Part shown: positions 17,156 through 27,974 of the stretch, in pieces
How positions within the stretch are numbered: position 1 is the stretch's first letter
How the letters are laid out: every line of letters starts with the position of its first letter
Assembly: GCA_052143535.1 (NCBI GenBank)
Contig: JBKQSS010000091.1
Span: 127,493-191,492, forward strand
Length of the DNA: 64,000 nucleotides
Direction: 5' to 3'
DNA from: JADGRA01 sp052143535
GTDB lineage: Bacteria > Myxococcota > Myxococcia > Myxococcales > Myxococcaceae
The notes under the pieces: generated by a model
Seen by the model: only the letters and a program-made list of their open reading frames with translations
Databases searched by the model: none
Told to the model about the DNA's origin: nothing
Position numbers and translations under genes: made by a program

Positions 17156-18643
17156 TTAGAAGCTCCCCGCGACGAGGGCACCGCCGCCGCCTGGAATCAG
17201 GCTCGGCGAAACGGAAACGCTCGGACTGCTGTGGCTGCTGCCGACGACTATCAACACCACGCCGGTCACCAACGCGGCAACGCCGACGCTGCCAGCGATG
17301 ACCGCGAGCGTCTGTCTGGACTGGATGGTGTTATTCGCCGACTGAAACTGGCTCTGGTAATTGGGAGGGAAGGCGCCGTTGACTTGCTTGGCGCTGAGGG
17401 AGTTCTTGGCGTTGTTGGCCGAGATGAAGGCGGCCACGCCCACCCCAATTCCGAGAACGCCAACACCGCCGACGACCCATCCCGCAATTTGTAGGCCGGG
17501 AGAGCCCTTGGACTGGGCCGCCGGGCTGGTTGTTTTGCCCGTCCCGGCGGCAGCCGCGACAGTGGGTGGGACGTCGGTGGCGCCCTTGGGCAGCACCTCC
17601 ACCAAGGGGCCGCCCTGGCCGGCCTGGAAAAACCCGGCCATCAATGCCAGAGCGTCGCTCTCCGGCGCGCCCGGCTGGAGTTTTACCCGGACCGTACGCA
17701 GCTGGTTGCCCCCGCCGCTCACCTCCGTGACGCTGGCGTAGCGGTCCGTGCCCCAGATGAGGGTGCGGACCCCGTACACTTGGCTCACCTTCAAGAGCGG
17801 GAGGAGCCGACCCAGGGCCGTGGCCATGTCAGGAACGGGCTCGACGCACGGCCCACCGTCCGGTGCCACCGCTCCCTCCACCGCCGCGGCCAGCTCGACT
17901 GGCTTGGCGAGTTCGGGCGGCGCCAGGACGGTGACTGTCCGCGAGAGGCCGCGGTAACCCCACCCCACCTCCACCCGGTAGTCGCCAGCCGGCAGGCGCA
18001 GCGACAGAGGAGCGTCGCCCACCGGCTTGCCGCCGACGAAGACTGGCTTCCCGGGAGGAGCCACAGCGATGTCCAGCCGGTTGGTGGGCAGCTTCTTCAC
18101 CGCCTTCCGGACCTCATCGGCAAAGCGCTGGAAGGACGGCGGAAACACCGAGGTGTCGGGCTTGTAGTCCGGGTCCACATAGAAGACGCGGCTCAGTGTG
18201 GCCTCGGCCGTGGCCCGGTCCGTCTTGAGCTCCACCTGCGCCTGAAACGTCAAAAGCTCGCTTTCGGCTGACCAGCGCGCAGCCGAAGGCACGAGGCGGA
18301 CGACGTCGTCGAGGGCACCCTTCACCGAGGACAGGGCGACCTCGGTCTTGTCCCCGTAAAAGTCGTTGCGTGCGGTGTTGAGCGCGGCGAGCAACTCGGG
18401 AAGCGTTCGCTCGGCCAGACCTCCCAGAGGCGCGGCCGTCTGCACCTCGGGCTGCACCGATGCTCCCAGCCGCTGGGTGAGCGCAGTCCGGAAGCTGCGC
18501 GCTGCGATGGCGCTCCCCGCGACGCTACACTGACCGATGGCGACGACAGCACTCTGTCCGGCGGGCTGAGCGTCAGCTGGCGACGGTGCGAGCGCCGAGG
18601 TCAGCGCCGCGGTCGACCAAATCCAGGTCCAGCGTCCTCGCAT
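17156..18643 (-). CDS. Exported PEGA-domain protein with two C-terminal TM helices
   Basis: Protein of 495 residues with a signal peptide (cleavage after ADA, about residue 25). Residues 40-185 are helical. About 190-240 is a PEGA domain (PPGKPVFVGGKPVGDAPLSL, LPAGDYRVEV), a small surface-layer-like beta domain common in myxobacterial envelope proteins. After a Gly/Ala/Pro linker, two TM helices lie at about 383-405 and 445-467, with a Gly/Ser-rich C-terminal tail. It lies between a Ser/Thr kinase that also carries a C-terminal PEGA-like domain (57 nt upstream) and an Ig-like lipoprotein (2 nt downstream), pointing to one envelope-linked unit. The start at ATG 18643 is the first Met and gives a standard signal peptide. 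Confidence 0.75.
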   Translation of the reverse strand: MRGRWTWIWSTAALTSALAPSPADAQPAGQSAVVAIGQCSVAGSAIAARSFRTALTQRLGASVQPEVQTAAPLGGLAERTLPELLAALNTARNDFYGDKTEVALSSVKGALDDVVRLVPSAARWSAESELLTFQAQVELKTDRATAEATLSRVFYVDPDYKPDTSVFPPSFQRFADEVRKAVKKLPTNRLDIAVAPPGKPVFVGGKPVGDAPLSLRLPAGDYRVEVGWGYRGLSRTVTVLAPPELAKPVELAAAVEGAVAPDGGPCVEPVPDMATALGRLLPLLKVSQVYGVRTLIWGTDRYASVTEVSGGGNQLRTVRVKLQPGAPESDALALMAGFFQAGQGGPLVEVLPKGATDVPPTVAAAAGTGKTTSPAAQSKGSPGLQIAGWVVGGVGVLGIGVGVAAFISANNAKNSLSAKQVNGAFPPNYQSQFQSANNTIQSRQTLAVIAGSVGVAALVTGVVLIVVGSSHSSPSVSVSPSLIPGGGGALVAGSF

Positions 18644-18700
18644 CGCCCACCCTCCCTCGCATCGCTTCGCCCAAATGCTGCCCGCCCGGCGGCGAACGCT

Positions 18701-20350
18701 TTAGTCGGTGATGAAGTTGTGCTTCAGCGGCCGTGTCTTCCCGGATTCGATGGTCACCGTCCAGCGCTTTTCCTTGCGGTTGACCAGGCGGACCTCGTGG
18801 GACCCCGGCGACAGGGGGATGCGCTTGCTCGCGCCCTCGATGTCTCCCTGGGACTTGCCGTCGATGAAAAGCTTCCCCCAGGGCGTCGCTTCCACCACCA
18901 GAAAGCCCGGCGGCTCGGGGCGGGCGGGGGGCGCCGGGGCTGGCGCGGGGACGGAGGGGGCCGCCTTGGGCTGGGCCGCCGAGACTGGCGGGGGGGGAGG
19001 CTCGGCCGGCGAAGTCGGGACGACGGCTGGGGGCGGCTGGGCCGGCGTCATGCCGCGTCCCAAAAGGAAAACGGCGACGAGGATGCCGAAGACGCCGCTG
19101 CCCACGAGGGCCGCGACGACATTGCGACGCGTCCCCCCGATGCCGGCCGCCGCTTGAAGGCTGCCCGTCCCGACCGGCGAGCGCTGCGTCACCACCGAGG
19201 GCACGGATGGGCCGCCGCCGGTAGGAGTGCCGCCCGGGGGTTGCTGCTTTCCGCTTTGCTTGGTGGTGTAGGCGTAGGCCGCAGTGTCCATGCCAACGGG
19301 CGCCATCCCGACGGAGGGCGTCCCGCCCCGGACGGCAAGACCTTCGTTCGAGACGCCGCCCACGCCGCGGTTGGGCGGTGGGGTGACGAGCTGCAAAGGA
19401 ATCTCGGGCTCGACCTGGTCGGCTTGAAACTCCTCCGCGAAAAACTCGCGAAGGAATAACCCCACGTCGGCGTCCTCCGGAGAGCGCGTGTGGTGGATGA
19501 CGTATTGCTGCAACGCGCGCTCGAATTCGTGCGCGTTCTGGTAGCGGCCCGCCGGGTCGCGGAGCAGCGCCCGCAGGACGATGCCATCGAGCTCACTGTC
19601 CACGTTCGGGTTGAGGCGGGCGGGAGACTCAATGGGGCGCTCTTGCACGGCGCGCAGCACGGCCACGTCACTGTCGCCGTCGAAGAGCTTTCCTTGGGTG
19701 AGGAGCTCCCAGAGGGTGATGCCCAGGGCGAAGATGTCGGTGCGCGCATCCACCGGCTCGCCCCGGGACTGCTCCGGAGACATGTAGGCGAACTTGCCCT
19801 TCAACATTCCCGCCGTGGTGGCGCGGTTGCCGGCCTTGGCAATGCCAAAGTCGGTGAGCTTCACCGAGCCATCGTAGGAGATAAGAATGTTGTGAGGGGT
19901 GACGTCTCGGTGCACCAGGTTGAGCGGCTGACCGTGGTCCGTCATCCGGTGGGCGTAAGCCAGCCCCCGCGCCACCTCGAGAGCGATTTGCGCGGCGAGG
20001 ACGGTGGGGAGCTGCGCCTGGCGCTCGCGGGTTCGCCGCTGGACCTCGGCCAGGGACTTGCCGCGAACGTACTCCATCGCCAGGTAGTAGCTGTCGCCGT
20101 GCTGGTCGAAGTCGAAGATGTGGACGATGTTGGGGTGGTTCAGCTTGCTGGCCACCCGGGCCTCGGCGATGAACATCTGGACGAAGCTTGGGTCATCAGC
20201 GAGCGCCGAGCGGATGCGCTTGATGACCACTTCCTTCTCGAAGCCCTCGGGGCCGCGCGACGCGGCCAGGAAAATCTCCGCCATGCCGCCTTCGGCAATC
20301 TTGCGCCGAACGACGTAGCGGCCCACGGGGGTACCAGGAGTCAACGACAC
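18701..20350 (-). CDS. Transmembrane Ser/Thr protein kinase with extracytoplasmic PEGA-like domain
   Basis: Protein of 549 residues. The kinase domain (about 11-285) has a Gly-rich loop (AEGGMAEIF, 19-27), catalytic Lys 44 (VVIKRI), HRD at 147-149 with HRDVTPHN, DFG at 167-169 and the MSPEQSRG activation-segment end; all catalytic residues are present. A linker (290-405) leads to a TM helix (about 411-431), a Pro/Ala-rich spacer, and a C-terminal PEGA-like domain (about 480-549: GKLFIDGKSQGDIEGA, LSPGSHEVRLV). This is a Hanks-type kinase that could sense envelope conditions through its PEGA domain. It is first in a probable three-gene operon with the PEGA/2-TM protein and Ig-like lipoprotein. 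The start at 20350 directly precedes the kinase domain. Confidence 0.9.
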   Translation of the reverse strand: MSLTPGTPVGRYVVRRKIAEGGMAEIFLAASRGPEGFEKEVVIKRIRSALADDPSFVQMFIAEARVASKLNHPNIVHIFDFDQHGDSYYLAMEYVRGKSLAEVQRRTRERQAQLPTVLAAQIALEVARGLAYAHRMTDHGQPLNLVHRDVTPHNILISYDGSVKLTDFGIAKAGNRATTAGMLKGKFAYMSPEQSRGEPVDARTDIFALGITLWELLTQGKLFDGDSDVAVLRAVQERPIESPARLNPNVDSELDGIVLRALLRDPAGRYQNAHEFERALQQYVIHHTRSPEDADVGLFLREFFAEEFQADQVEPEIPLQLVTPPPNRGVGGVSNEGLAVRGGTPSVGMAPVGMDTAAYAYTTKQSGKQQPPGGTPTGGGPSVPSVVTQRSPVGTGSLQAAAGIGGTRRNVVAALVGSGVFGILVAVFLLGRGMTPAQPPPAVVPTSPAEPPPPPVSAAQPKAAPSVPAPAPAPPARPEPPGFLVVEATPWGKLFIDGKSQGDIEGASKRIPLSPGSHEVRLVNRKEKRWTVTIESGKTRPLKHNFITD

Positions 20351-20432
20351 GGCCGGGGAGATTAACCCGAGCCACCCCGGAAGGTCCCGTCCGCATTTCC
20401 CCGTGGGGTGCCCGCCAACCCCCCACCCGAGC

Positions 20433-21065
20433 TCAATGCACGGCCGGGCGCTTCTTCCGCCGTTTTGTTAGGAATTCCATGGTTGACACAAAAAGCTGCT
20501 CTTCGGTGTAGCGCCGGCGGTTCTTGCTGGGGCGCGGGACGTGAAAGGCCGGAGGCCGTTCCAGCCACTGCAGGACTCTCACCGGGCCGCGGTGGGCAAA
20601 AGGGGCGAGCACCTCAGCGGGACACCGCCTCAGGTAGCGACGCACCAGCGGCCGGAACGTCCGCCGAAAGGCGCCCCCGAGACAGGCATGGCGACGCGTC
20701 GGGTCAAGCGTCCCGTCGAAAGTGGGGCTGACGTGAAACAGCTCGTGGAGGAGCGTCTCGACACGGGCCTCGGGCGTGGAGGCGCGGAAAAAGAGCGGCC
20801 GCAGCGTGATGCAGTACAGCATTCGGCGTCCGTGGAAGCGCACCACGGGCTTTCGGAGGCCGGTGGCGTCACGACTTTTGCCTCCGGCGAAAGCCAGCGG
20901 CTTGACACTTCCCCGGGAGGCCCGTCGGGCCTCCCCGGCGACCACCAGAATGCGTGCCGGCTGGACGTGGGAGAATTCCCGCATCCGTGCTGAGACATCG
21001 CTGAGGAGCTCCCGGATGGCGCGGTTGAGGTCGACGGGGGCTCTGGGCACCGGCTTGGCCTTCAA
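20433..21065 (-). CDS. Putative HExxH metallopeptidase-like protein
   Basis: Protein of 210 residues if translated from TTG 21065; the frame is open far upstream, but that part is antisense to aat. No strong ribosome site is seen, so the start is uncertain. A zinc-protease-type HELFH motif (ETLLHELFHVSP) lies near residue 120, preceded by a beta-rich region (RMLYCITLRPLFF). The C-terminal third is very basic, ending KRRKKRP. The motif and surroundings resemble the small putative metallopeptidase family seen in phage and bacterial genomes, but a third zinc ligand is not obvious; a His 37 residues on (RRHACLGG region) is a candidate. It is divergent from aat with only 21 bases between starts. 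Confidence 0.55.
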   Translation of the reverse strand: MKAKPVPRAPVDLNRAIRELLSDVSARMREFSHVQPARILVVAGEARRASRGSVKPLAFAGGKSRDATGLRKPVVRFHGRRMLYCITLRPLFFRASTPEARVETLLHELFHVSPTFDGTLDPTRRHACLGGAFRRTFRPLVRRYLRRCPAEVLAPFAHRGPVRVLQWLERPPAFHVPRPSKNRRRYTEEQLFVSTMEFLTKRRKKRPAVH

Positions 21066-21086
21066 CCATGGTAGCAGTTCGCTGCG

Positions 21087-21782
21087 GTGACCGTCTTCCT
21101 GCTCGGCGACGACGAGGAGGCGTTTCCGCCCCCCGAGGCGGCGGACAGAAGCGGTCTGCTCGCGGTGGGCGGGACGCTGACGCCGCGACGCTTGGTGGCC
21201 GGTTACCGCCGCGGAATTTTTCCCTGGTACGCGGCAGGGCAACCGGTGCTGTGGCACTCGCCGGACCCGCGCTTCGTGCTGCCCGCCGGAAAGCTGCACG
21301 TGCCCCACAGCCTCCAGAAGACGCTTCGTCGAGGGACGTTCGTCATCCGGGCGGACAGCGCCTTTGAGCGGGTGGTGGAAGCGTGCGCCGATGCCCCACG
21401 CCCGGGCCAGGACGGGACGTGGATAACGCCCGACATGCGCGCCGCCTATGGGGCCCTCCACCGCCTAAACATCGCCCACTCGGTGGAGGCCTGGCTGGGG
21501 CCGGAGCTGGTGGGAGGCTTGTACGGCGTTGCCCTGGGCAGCGTCTTCTTCGGCGAGAGCATGTTCAGCCATGCTCCCGACGCTTCCAAGGCGGCCTTCG
21601 TCACTCTGGCGCGTGCTCTCTTCGCCGCCGGTTGTCGCCTCATCGACTGCCAGGTGGAGACGGAGCATCTGGCGCGTTTCGGCGCCGAGCCCTGGCCCCG
21701 CCGCCGCTTTTTGCGAGAGGTGGCGACTGCCGTGGAGGGCCATTCGTTGGAGCCAGTCTTCGAGGCGCTGCGAGCGGGGTGA
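21087..21782 (+). CDS. aat: Leucyl/phenylalanyl-tRNA--protein transferase
   Basis: Protein of 231 residues from GTG 21087, a normal length for the family. It transfers Leu or Phe from aminoacyl-tRNA to N-terminal Arg/Lys of proteins, marking them for ClpS/ClpAP (N-end rule). Family motifs are clear: GGTLTPRRLVAGYRRGIFPW (residues 28-47), WHSPDPRFVL (56-65), GTWITPDMRAAY, GGLYGVALGSVFFGESMF and DCQVETEHLARFGA. No ribosome site of note is seen. It is followed 33 nt later by a small membrane protein. The context (small unrelated genes) says nothing about regulation. Confidence 0.95.
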   Translation: MTVFLLGDDEEAFPPPEAADRSGLLAVGGTLTPRRLVAGYRRGIFPWYAAGQPVLWHSPDPRFVLPAGKLHVPHSLQKTLRRGTFVIRADSAFERVVEACADAPRPGQDGTWITPDMRAAYGALHRLNIAHSVEAWLGPELVGGLYGVALGSVFFGESMFSHAPDASKAAFVTLARALFAAGCRLIDCQVETEHLARFGAEPWPRRRFLREVATAVEGHSLEPVFEALRAG

Positions 21783-21815
21783 CGCGGCGCCAGGGGAGAG
21801 GTTAGAGAGCGGACC

Positions 21816-22241
21816 GTGTCCGGTTTCGAGCACGGTCAGCGTCGCGAGAGCCCGGGAGCTCGCTGGGTGGTGCTGGCCGTCCTGGTGCTGGCCACTCTTT
21901 TGGCCTTCGGAGTGCGCGGGCTCCTCTCTGCGCGCGTGACGCAGAGTCGCGCCCTGGCGCTGCTTCAGGCGGGAAAGCCGTTCGAGGCCCTGGAGGAAGC
22001 CGACACGAGACTGTCCCGCCAGCCAGACGACCCGCATTTGCGCAACGTCGCGGTACAGGCGGCCAGACAAGACGTCGATGAGCTCTTGAAGTCGCGGGAC
22101 GTCGGGCAGGTGGCCACCTGGCTCGAGGACCAACTGAAGCGCCGCCCTTACCTTCGAGCCGCTCTGGTGCCTCGTCTCGAGCAGCTTCAAGCGGCGGCCC
22201 GGGCCCACGGCGCGGCACGGGACGGCGCCGCTCTGCCCTGA
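21816..22241 (+). CDS. Small single-TM protein with TPR-like region
   Basis: Protein of 141 residues from GTG 21816, preceded by AGAG about 7 nt upstream. Residues 1-16 are polar and basic; 17-38 form one TM helix (WVVLAVLVLATLLAFGVRGL). The rest is helical with one or two TPR-like hairpins (ALALLQAGKPFEALEEADTR, DVDELLKSR). Topology would place the helical part in the periplasm. No named family recognised. It follows aat by 33 nt and may be cotranscribed with it, without an evident functional link. Confidence 0.6.
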   Translation: MSGFEHGQRRESPGARWVVLAVLVLATLLAFGVRGLLSARVTQSRALALLQAGKPFEALEEADTRLSRQPDDPHLRNVAVQAARQDVDELLKSRDVGQVATWLEDQLKRRPYLRAALVPRLEQLQAAARAHGAARDGAALP

Positions 22242-22259
22242 GCCTGGCGACGCCCGAGT

Positions 22260-22529
22260 CTACAAGCCCGGTTCTTCCCGGTCGTGTGCGTGGCGGATGG
22301 CGCGCCGCAGCGTGTCGTCGATGCGGTTCGGGTCGACGATGACCTTGCCGTCATGAACCGCACGGACGGCATGGAAGGGCACAGTCATATCGCCCGTCCC
22401 CTCGATGTTTACCACCAGCAACGGATGCGGGCTGGTCCGGATGTCCCGCACCGCACCGAAGGTGGTGCCCCCCTCTTCTAGGAAGACCTGGTCGCCAAAG
22501 TGGATGTCGGTCACCTTGAGGGTCGCCAT
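22260..22529 (-). CDS. Small conserved-looking protein, possibly PRC-barrel-like
   Basis: Protein of 89 residues from ATG 22529. The first 60 residues read as a small beta-barrel (VTDIHFGDQVFLEEGG, GAVRDIRT, PLLVVNIEGTGDMTVPFHAV) and end with VIVDPNRIDDTLRRAI, resembling PRC-barrel or DUF2171-type domains that set up a binding surface. The 28 codons in frame upstream are ignored because they overlap the promoter side of the divergent gene. It is convergent with the preceding plus-strand gene. A soluble cytoplasmic protein is expected; function unknown. Confidence 0.6.
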   Translation of the reverse strand: MATLKVTDIHFGDQVFLEEGGTTFGAVRDIRTSPHPLLVVNIEGTGDMTVPFHAVRAVHDGKVIVDPNRIDDTLRRAIRHAHDREEPGL

Positions 22530-22585
22530 AACGGATGGGGACGGTAGCAGATCCTTTCTGGGGCCGGTGCGTTGAAAGGGCCAGT

Positions 22586-24775
22586 ATGAATGCCCTCGCC
22601 CGCCTCGTCCCACGCGACCCCCGCGTCCTCCAGGTTGCCTTCCTCGGCACCTTCCTGGCCCTCGGGACGGGCTCGCTCGGCTTCCAGCTTGAGCTCTGGA
22701 TGCCGCCTCTCCTTTTGGCCACGGCCTGCGGCACGCAGCGGCTCTGGGAGCAGCTCCTTGGCCGTCCGAGGAGCGGCTACCTCTCTCCGCTCATCACCGC
22801 CCTCGGACTTTCCCTACTGCTCCGCACCGACACCTTTTGGGTGGCGCCGCTCGCGGCGGTGCTGGCCGTCTCGTCGAAATTCCTCATCCGCCTGCGCGGC
22901 AAGCACCTCTTCAATCCCGCCAACTTCGGGCTCACCGCGGCCATTCTGCTTACCGGCCACGCCTGGTGCTCGCCCGCGCAGTGGGGCGAGTGGGGCATCC
23001 TGCTGGCCTGGCTCTTCGCGCTCGGGTTGGCGGTGGCACACCGAGCGTTCCGCAGCGACGTGAGTCTCGCCTTTCTCGGCTCTTGGGTGTTGCTCAAGGG
23101 CGCGCGGGTGCTCTTGCTGGGACAGCCGGCTTCGGTGCTGGTGCACCAGCTCTCGGTGGGAAGCCTCATCCTCTTCGCCTTCTTCATGATTTCCGACCCG
23201 AAGACGACGCCCGACCGCCGGAGCACGCGGCTCGGGTTCGGCGTCGCGGTGGCGGTACTCGCCTTTTGGCTGCAGCACCAGCTGTGGGTGATGAATTCGC
23301 CCATCTGGGCGCTGCTGTTGCTCTCTCCGCTGGTCCCGCTCGTCGACGGGTGGTGGCCAGCCGAACGTTTTCAATGGCCCAAAGGGCCCCTCACCCAAGG
23401 CCGCACCGTGCGTTCCGTTCCTCTCGTCGTCCCGACACTCCTCGCCGTGGTCGCTCTGACCGCTGCTCCGGCTCAAGCCTTTTGTGGGTTTTACGTGGGA
23501 AAGGCGGACAGCCAGCTCTTCAACGATGCTTCACAGGTGGCGCTCGTCCGGGATGGCGACCGCACGGTGCTCACCATGAGCAACGACTACCAGGGGCCGC
23601 TCAGCGAGTTCGCGCTGGTGGTGCCTGTGCCCACCGTGCTGCAGAAGGAACAAATCCACATCGGCGAGCGAAAGCTGCTCGAACATCTCGACGCCTACTC
23701 GGCACCGCGGCTGGTCGAATACTTCGATGCCGACCCCTGTGCTCGCTACTTCTCGCCGATGGCCAGCGCCCGCGCGGGGGCTCCCACCGCAAAGGCGGCC
23801 GAAGGGCGCATGCAGGCCAGCGACGCAGCGCTCGGCATCACCATCGAGGCTCGCTACACGGTGGGCGAGTACGACATCCTCATTCTTTCGGCGAAGGAGT
23901 CTTCCGGCCTTGAGACGTGGCTAAGGCAGAATGGCTACCGCATCCCGGAGAAGGCGTCCGCTGCGCTGCAGCCCTACATCCGCCAAGACATGAAGTTCTT
24001 CGTGGCCAAGGTGAATCTCGAGCAGCAGGCGGCGACGGGCGTGCAGTACTTGCGGCCGCTGCAGATTGCTTACGAGTCCAAGAAATTCATGCTCCCCATC
24101 CGCCTCGGTATGGCGAACGCTCGTGGCCCCCAGGACATGGTGGTTTACGCGCTCACCCGCCAGGGGCGAGTGGAGTCGGTCAACTACCGCACCACCCGCA
24201 TTCCCTCGGACGTCACGCTTCCGGAGTACGTGAAGGAAGAATTCGGAACCTTCTACAAAGCCACCTTCGCCCGGGCACTCAGCCGGGAGAGCGGCACGGC
24301 CCTCTTCACCGAGTACACCTGGAACATGGGCTGGTGTGACCCGTGCGCCGCGCAGCCCCTCTCCCGGGACGAGCTGCAGCAACTGGGCGTCTTCTGGCTC
24401 GACGCTTCCACCCAGAGCGTCCCCCCCGGCATCATGAGGCGCCCTGGGCCGTCGATGGGCGGCGGAGTGAATGTGCAGCTCACCCGGCTCCACGTCCGCT
24501 ACGACGCGGCCCATTTCCCGGAGGACCTCGTCTTCCAGGAGACGGCAGACCGAGGCAACTTCCAGGCACGCTACGTCCTGCAGCACGCCTTCAAGGGGAC
24601 GATGGACTGCTCGGCGGCAGAGGACTACCGCCGCAGCCTTGCCGAGCGCCACGCCAAGGAAGCCCAAACCCTGGCCGACCTCACCGGCTGGACGATGGCG
24701 GACATTCGTCGGCGGATGGGTTCTGACGCGCCACCGCCCGGCGACCCGGCCTGGTGGAAGAAAATCTGGCAGTGA
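22586..24775 (+). CDS. RnfD-like membrane protein fused to a DUF2330 domain
   Basis: Protein of 729 residues from ATG 22586 (AAAGGG 5 nt upstream). Residues 1-265 form 8-9 TM helices with RnfD/NqrB-type features (GKHLFNPANFGL, FFMISDPKTTPDRR), as in RnfABCDGE or NQR ion-pumping complexes. No clear flavin-attachment Ser-x-x-Thr motif is visible. Residues 290-729 are a DUF2330 protein (AFCGFYVGKADSQLFNDASQ near its start), normally exported on its own. A complete signal-peptide-like sequence (VVALTAAPAQA|FCGF) is preserved at the junction. GTG 23408 (residue 275), with AAGG 7 nt upstream, could start DUF2330 separately in the same frame. So this is either a true fusion or two genes that lost the stop between them. 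No other Rnf subunits are nearby. Confidence 0.75.
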   Translation: MNALARLVPRDPRVLQVAFLGTFLALGTGSLGFQLELWMPPLLLATACGTQRLWEQLLGRPRSGYLSPLITALGLSLLLRTDTFWVAPLAAVLAVSSKFLIRLRGKHLFNPANFGLTAAILLTGHAWCSPAQWGEWGILLAWLFALGLAVAHRAFRSDVSLAFLGSWVLLKGARVLLLGQPASVLVHQLSVGSLILFAFFMISDPKTTPDRRSTRLGFGVAVAVLAFWLQHQLWVMNSPIWALLLLSPLVPLVDGWWPAERFQWPKGPLTQGRTVRSVPLVVPTLLAVVALTAAPAQAFCGFYVGKADSQLFNDASQVALVRDGDRTVLTMSNDYQGPLSEFALVVPVPTVLQKEQIHIGERKLLEHLDAYSAPRLVEYFDADPCARYFSPMASARAGAPTAKAAEGRMQASDAALGITIEARYTVGEYDILILSAKESSGLETWLRQNGYRIPEKASAALQPYIRQDMKFFVAKVNLEQQAATGVQYLRPLQIAYESKKFMLPIRLGMANARGPQDMVVYALTRQGRVESVNYRTTRIPSDVTLPEYVKEEFGTFYKATFARALSRESGTALFTEYTWNMGWCDPCAAQPLSRDELQQLGVFWLDASTQSVPPGIMRRPGPSMGGGVNVQLTRLHVRYDAAHFPEDLVFQETADRGNFQARYVLQHAFKGTMDCSAAEDYRRSLAERHAKEAQTLADLTGWTMADIRRRMGSDAPPPGDPAWWKKIWQ

Positions 24776-24800
24776 CGCCGGCCGCTTCCGACTTCGGGTA

Positions 24801-24833
24801 CCCCCCCCCGGTGTCACCGGCCGGCCCCCCCCC
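24801..24833. repeat. Two C9 runs flanking a GC palindrome
   Basis: Two runs of nine C (24801-24809 and 24825-24833) enclose CCGGTGTCACCGG-type dyad symmetry and a CCGG. It lies in the 72-nt gap between two convergent genes. It lacks a T-tract, so it is not a classical terminator. Homopolymer runs can also be sequencing artefacts. Confidence 0.6.
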
Positions 24834-24847
24834 AGTGCCGCTCCGGG

Positions 24848-25651
24848 TTAGGCCAGCACCTCGACCACGTCTCCGACGCGGAGGGTCCCCACTCCCTGGT
24901 GGACCATGTTGCGTCCAAAAATGACGGCGTCACCGCTGCGTCGAAAGGTCGCCAGCGTGGCCAGGGGCTCCTTGCCGGTGGCGCCGGTGGCCTGGTCCAC
25001 GGTGGTAATCGCGCAGCGCTGGCATGCGCTCAGCACTTGGAAAGTCACCTGGCCGACGCGAATTTGCTTCCAGCCATCCTCGGCAAACTCGGGACACCCT
25101 TCCACTACCAGGTTGGGGCGAAAGCGATTCATGGGCACTGGCTCGAGCAGCCGGGCATTGAGGGCGCGCAGGGAGGCCCCGGAGAGGACGAGCAGCGGGA
25201 AGCCGTCGGCGAAGGCGACGTCGGCGCCATGCGGGTAGCTGGCTTCTGCCACCGAGCGTTCGAAGGCGGCGCCAATGCGCACCAGCCGGTGCGGAAGGCC
25301 GAGGTACTGGGCAAACCAGTCCGCGGCGGCATCGCCCTGGTCGAGAGCACGACAGGTGTCGTCCCAGACGGACACCGTTTTTTCCGGGCCCGCCCTCCCG
25401 GTGACGGGGAGCTCGAGCGGCGGCATCTCCGGAGCGCGGAGCGTCAAGCGCTCAGAGCCAAGCGTGGGCGCCACCAGGGCAAGGCGAGGCTGCGTCCTTT
25501 GGGAAACGAAGCGGCCTTCGCTGTCCACCACCATCCAGTTGCGGTCATGCTGAAGCCCCCAGCGGTCCAAGGTGGCCGCGCCGAGGGGGATGCCACGACA
25601 GGACTTCACCGGATAGACGTTGAGAGCCGCGACGGTAAACGTAGAAGCCAT
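24848..25651 (-). CDS. MOSC-domain molybdenum cofactor sulfurtransferase-like protein (YcbX-type)
   Basis: Protein of 267 residues. The N-terminal MOSC beta-barrel (about 5-110: LNVYPVKSCRGIPLGAATL, RNWMVVDSEGRFVSQR) is followed by a MOSC domain (about 125-267) with FRPNLVVEG and the motif CQRCAITTVDQ around residues 212-222. The MOSC Cys is the likely molybdenum ligand or sulfur carrier. Proteins of this type (YcbX, mARC) reduce N-hydroxylated compounds with molybdenum cofactor, usually with a ferredoxin partner; this one lacks the C-terminal ferredoxin domain of YcbX. It is convergent with the fusion gene and 96 nt from purL. The start ATG 25651 directly precedes the domain. Confidence 0.85.
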   Translation of the reverse strand: MASTFTVAALNVYPVKSCRGIPLGAATLDRWGLQHDRNWMVVDSEGRFVSQRTQPRLALVAPTLGSERLTLRAPEMPPLELPVTGRAGPEKTVSVWDDTCRALDQGDAAADWFAQYLGLPHRLVRIGAAFERSVAEASYPHGADVAFADGFPLLVLSGASLRALNARLLEPVPMNRFRPNLVVEGCPEFAEDGWKQIRVGQVTFQVLSACQRCAITTVDQATGATGKEPLATLATFRRSGDAVIFGRNMVHQGVGTLRVGDVVEVLA

Positions 25652-25747
25652 GCCCCTAGAATTCGGGAGGACTTCCGAGGCGAGTGAACCTGTGACTGGC
25701 CGGCCCCGGCGGAAGGGGTGGGCAGCGCGTGGACGAAGGGCCGGCCG

Positions 25748-27967
<2,220 letters not shown>

Positions 27968-27974
27968 CTGCGGG

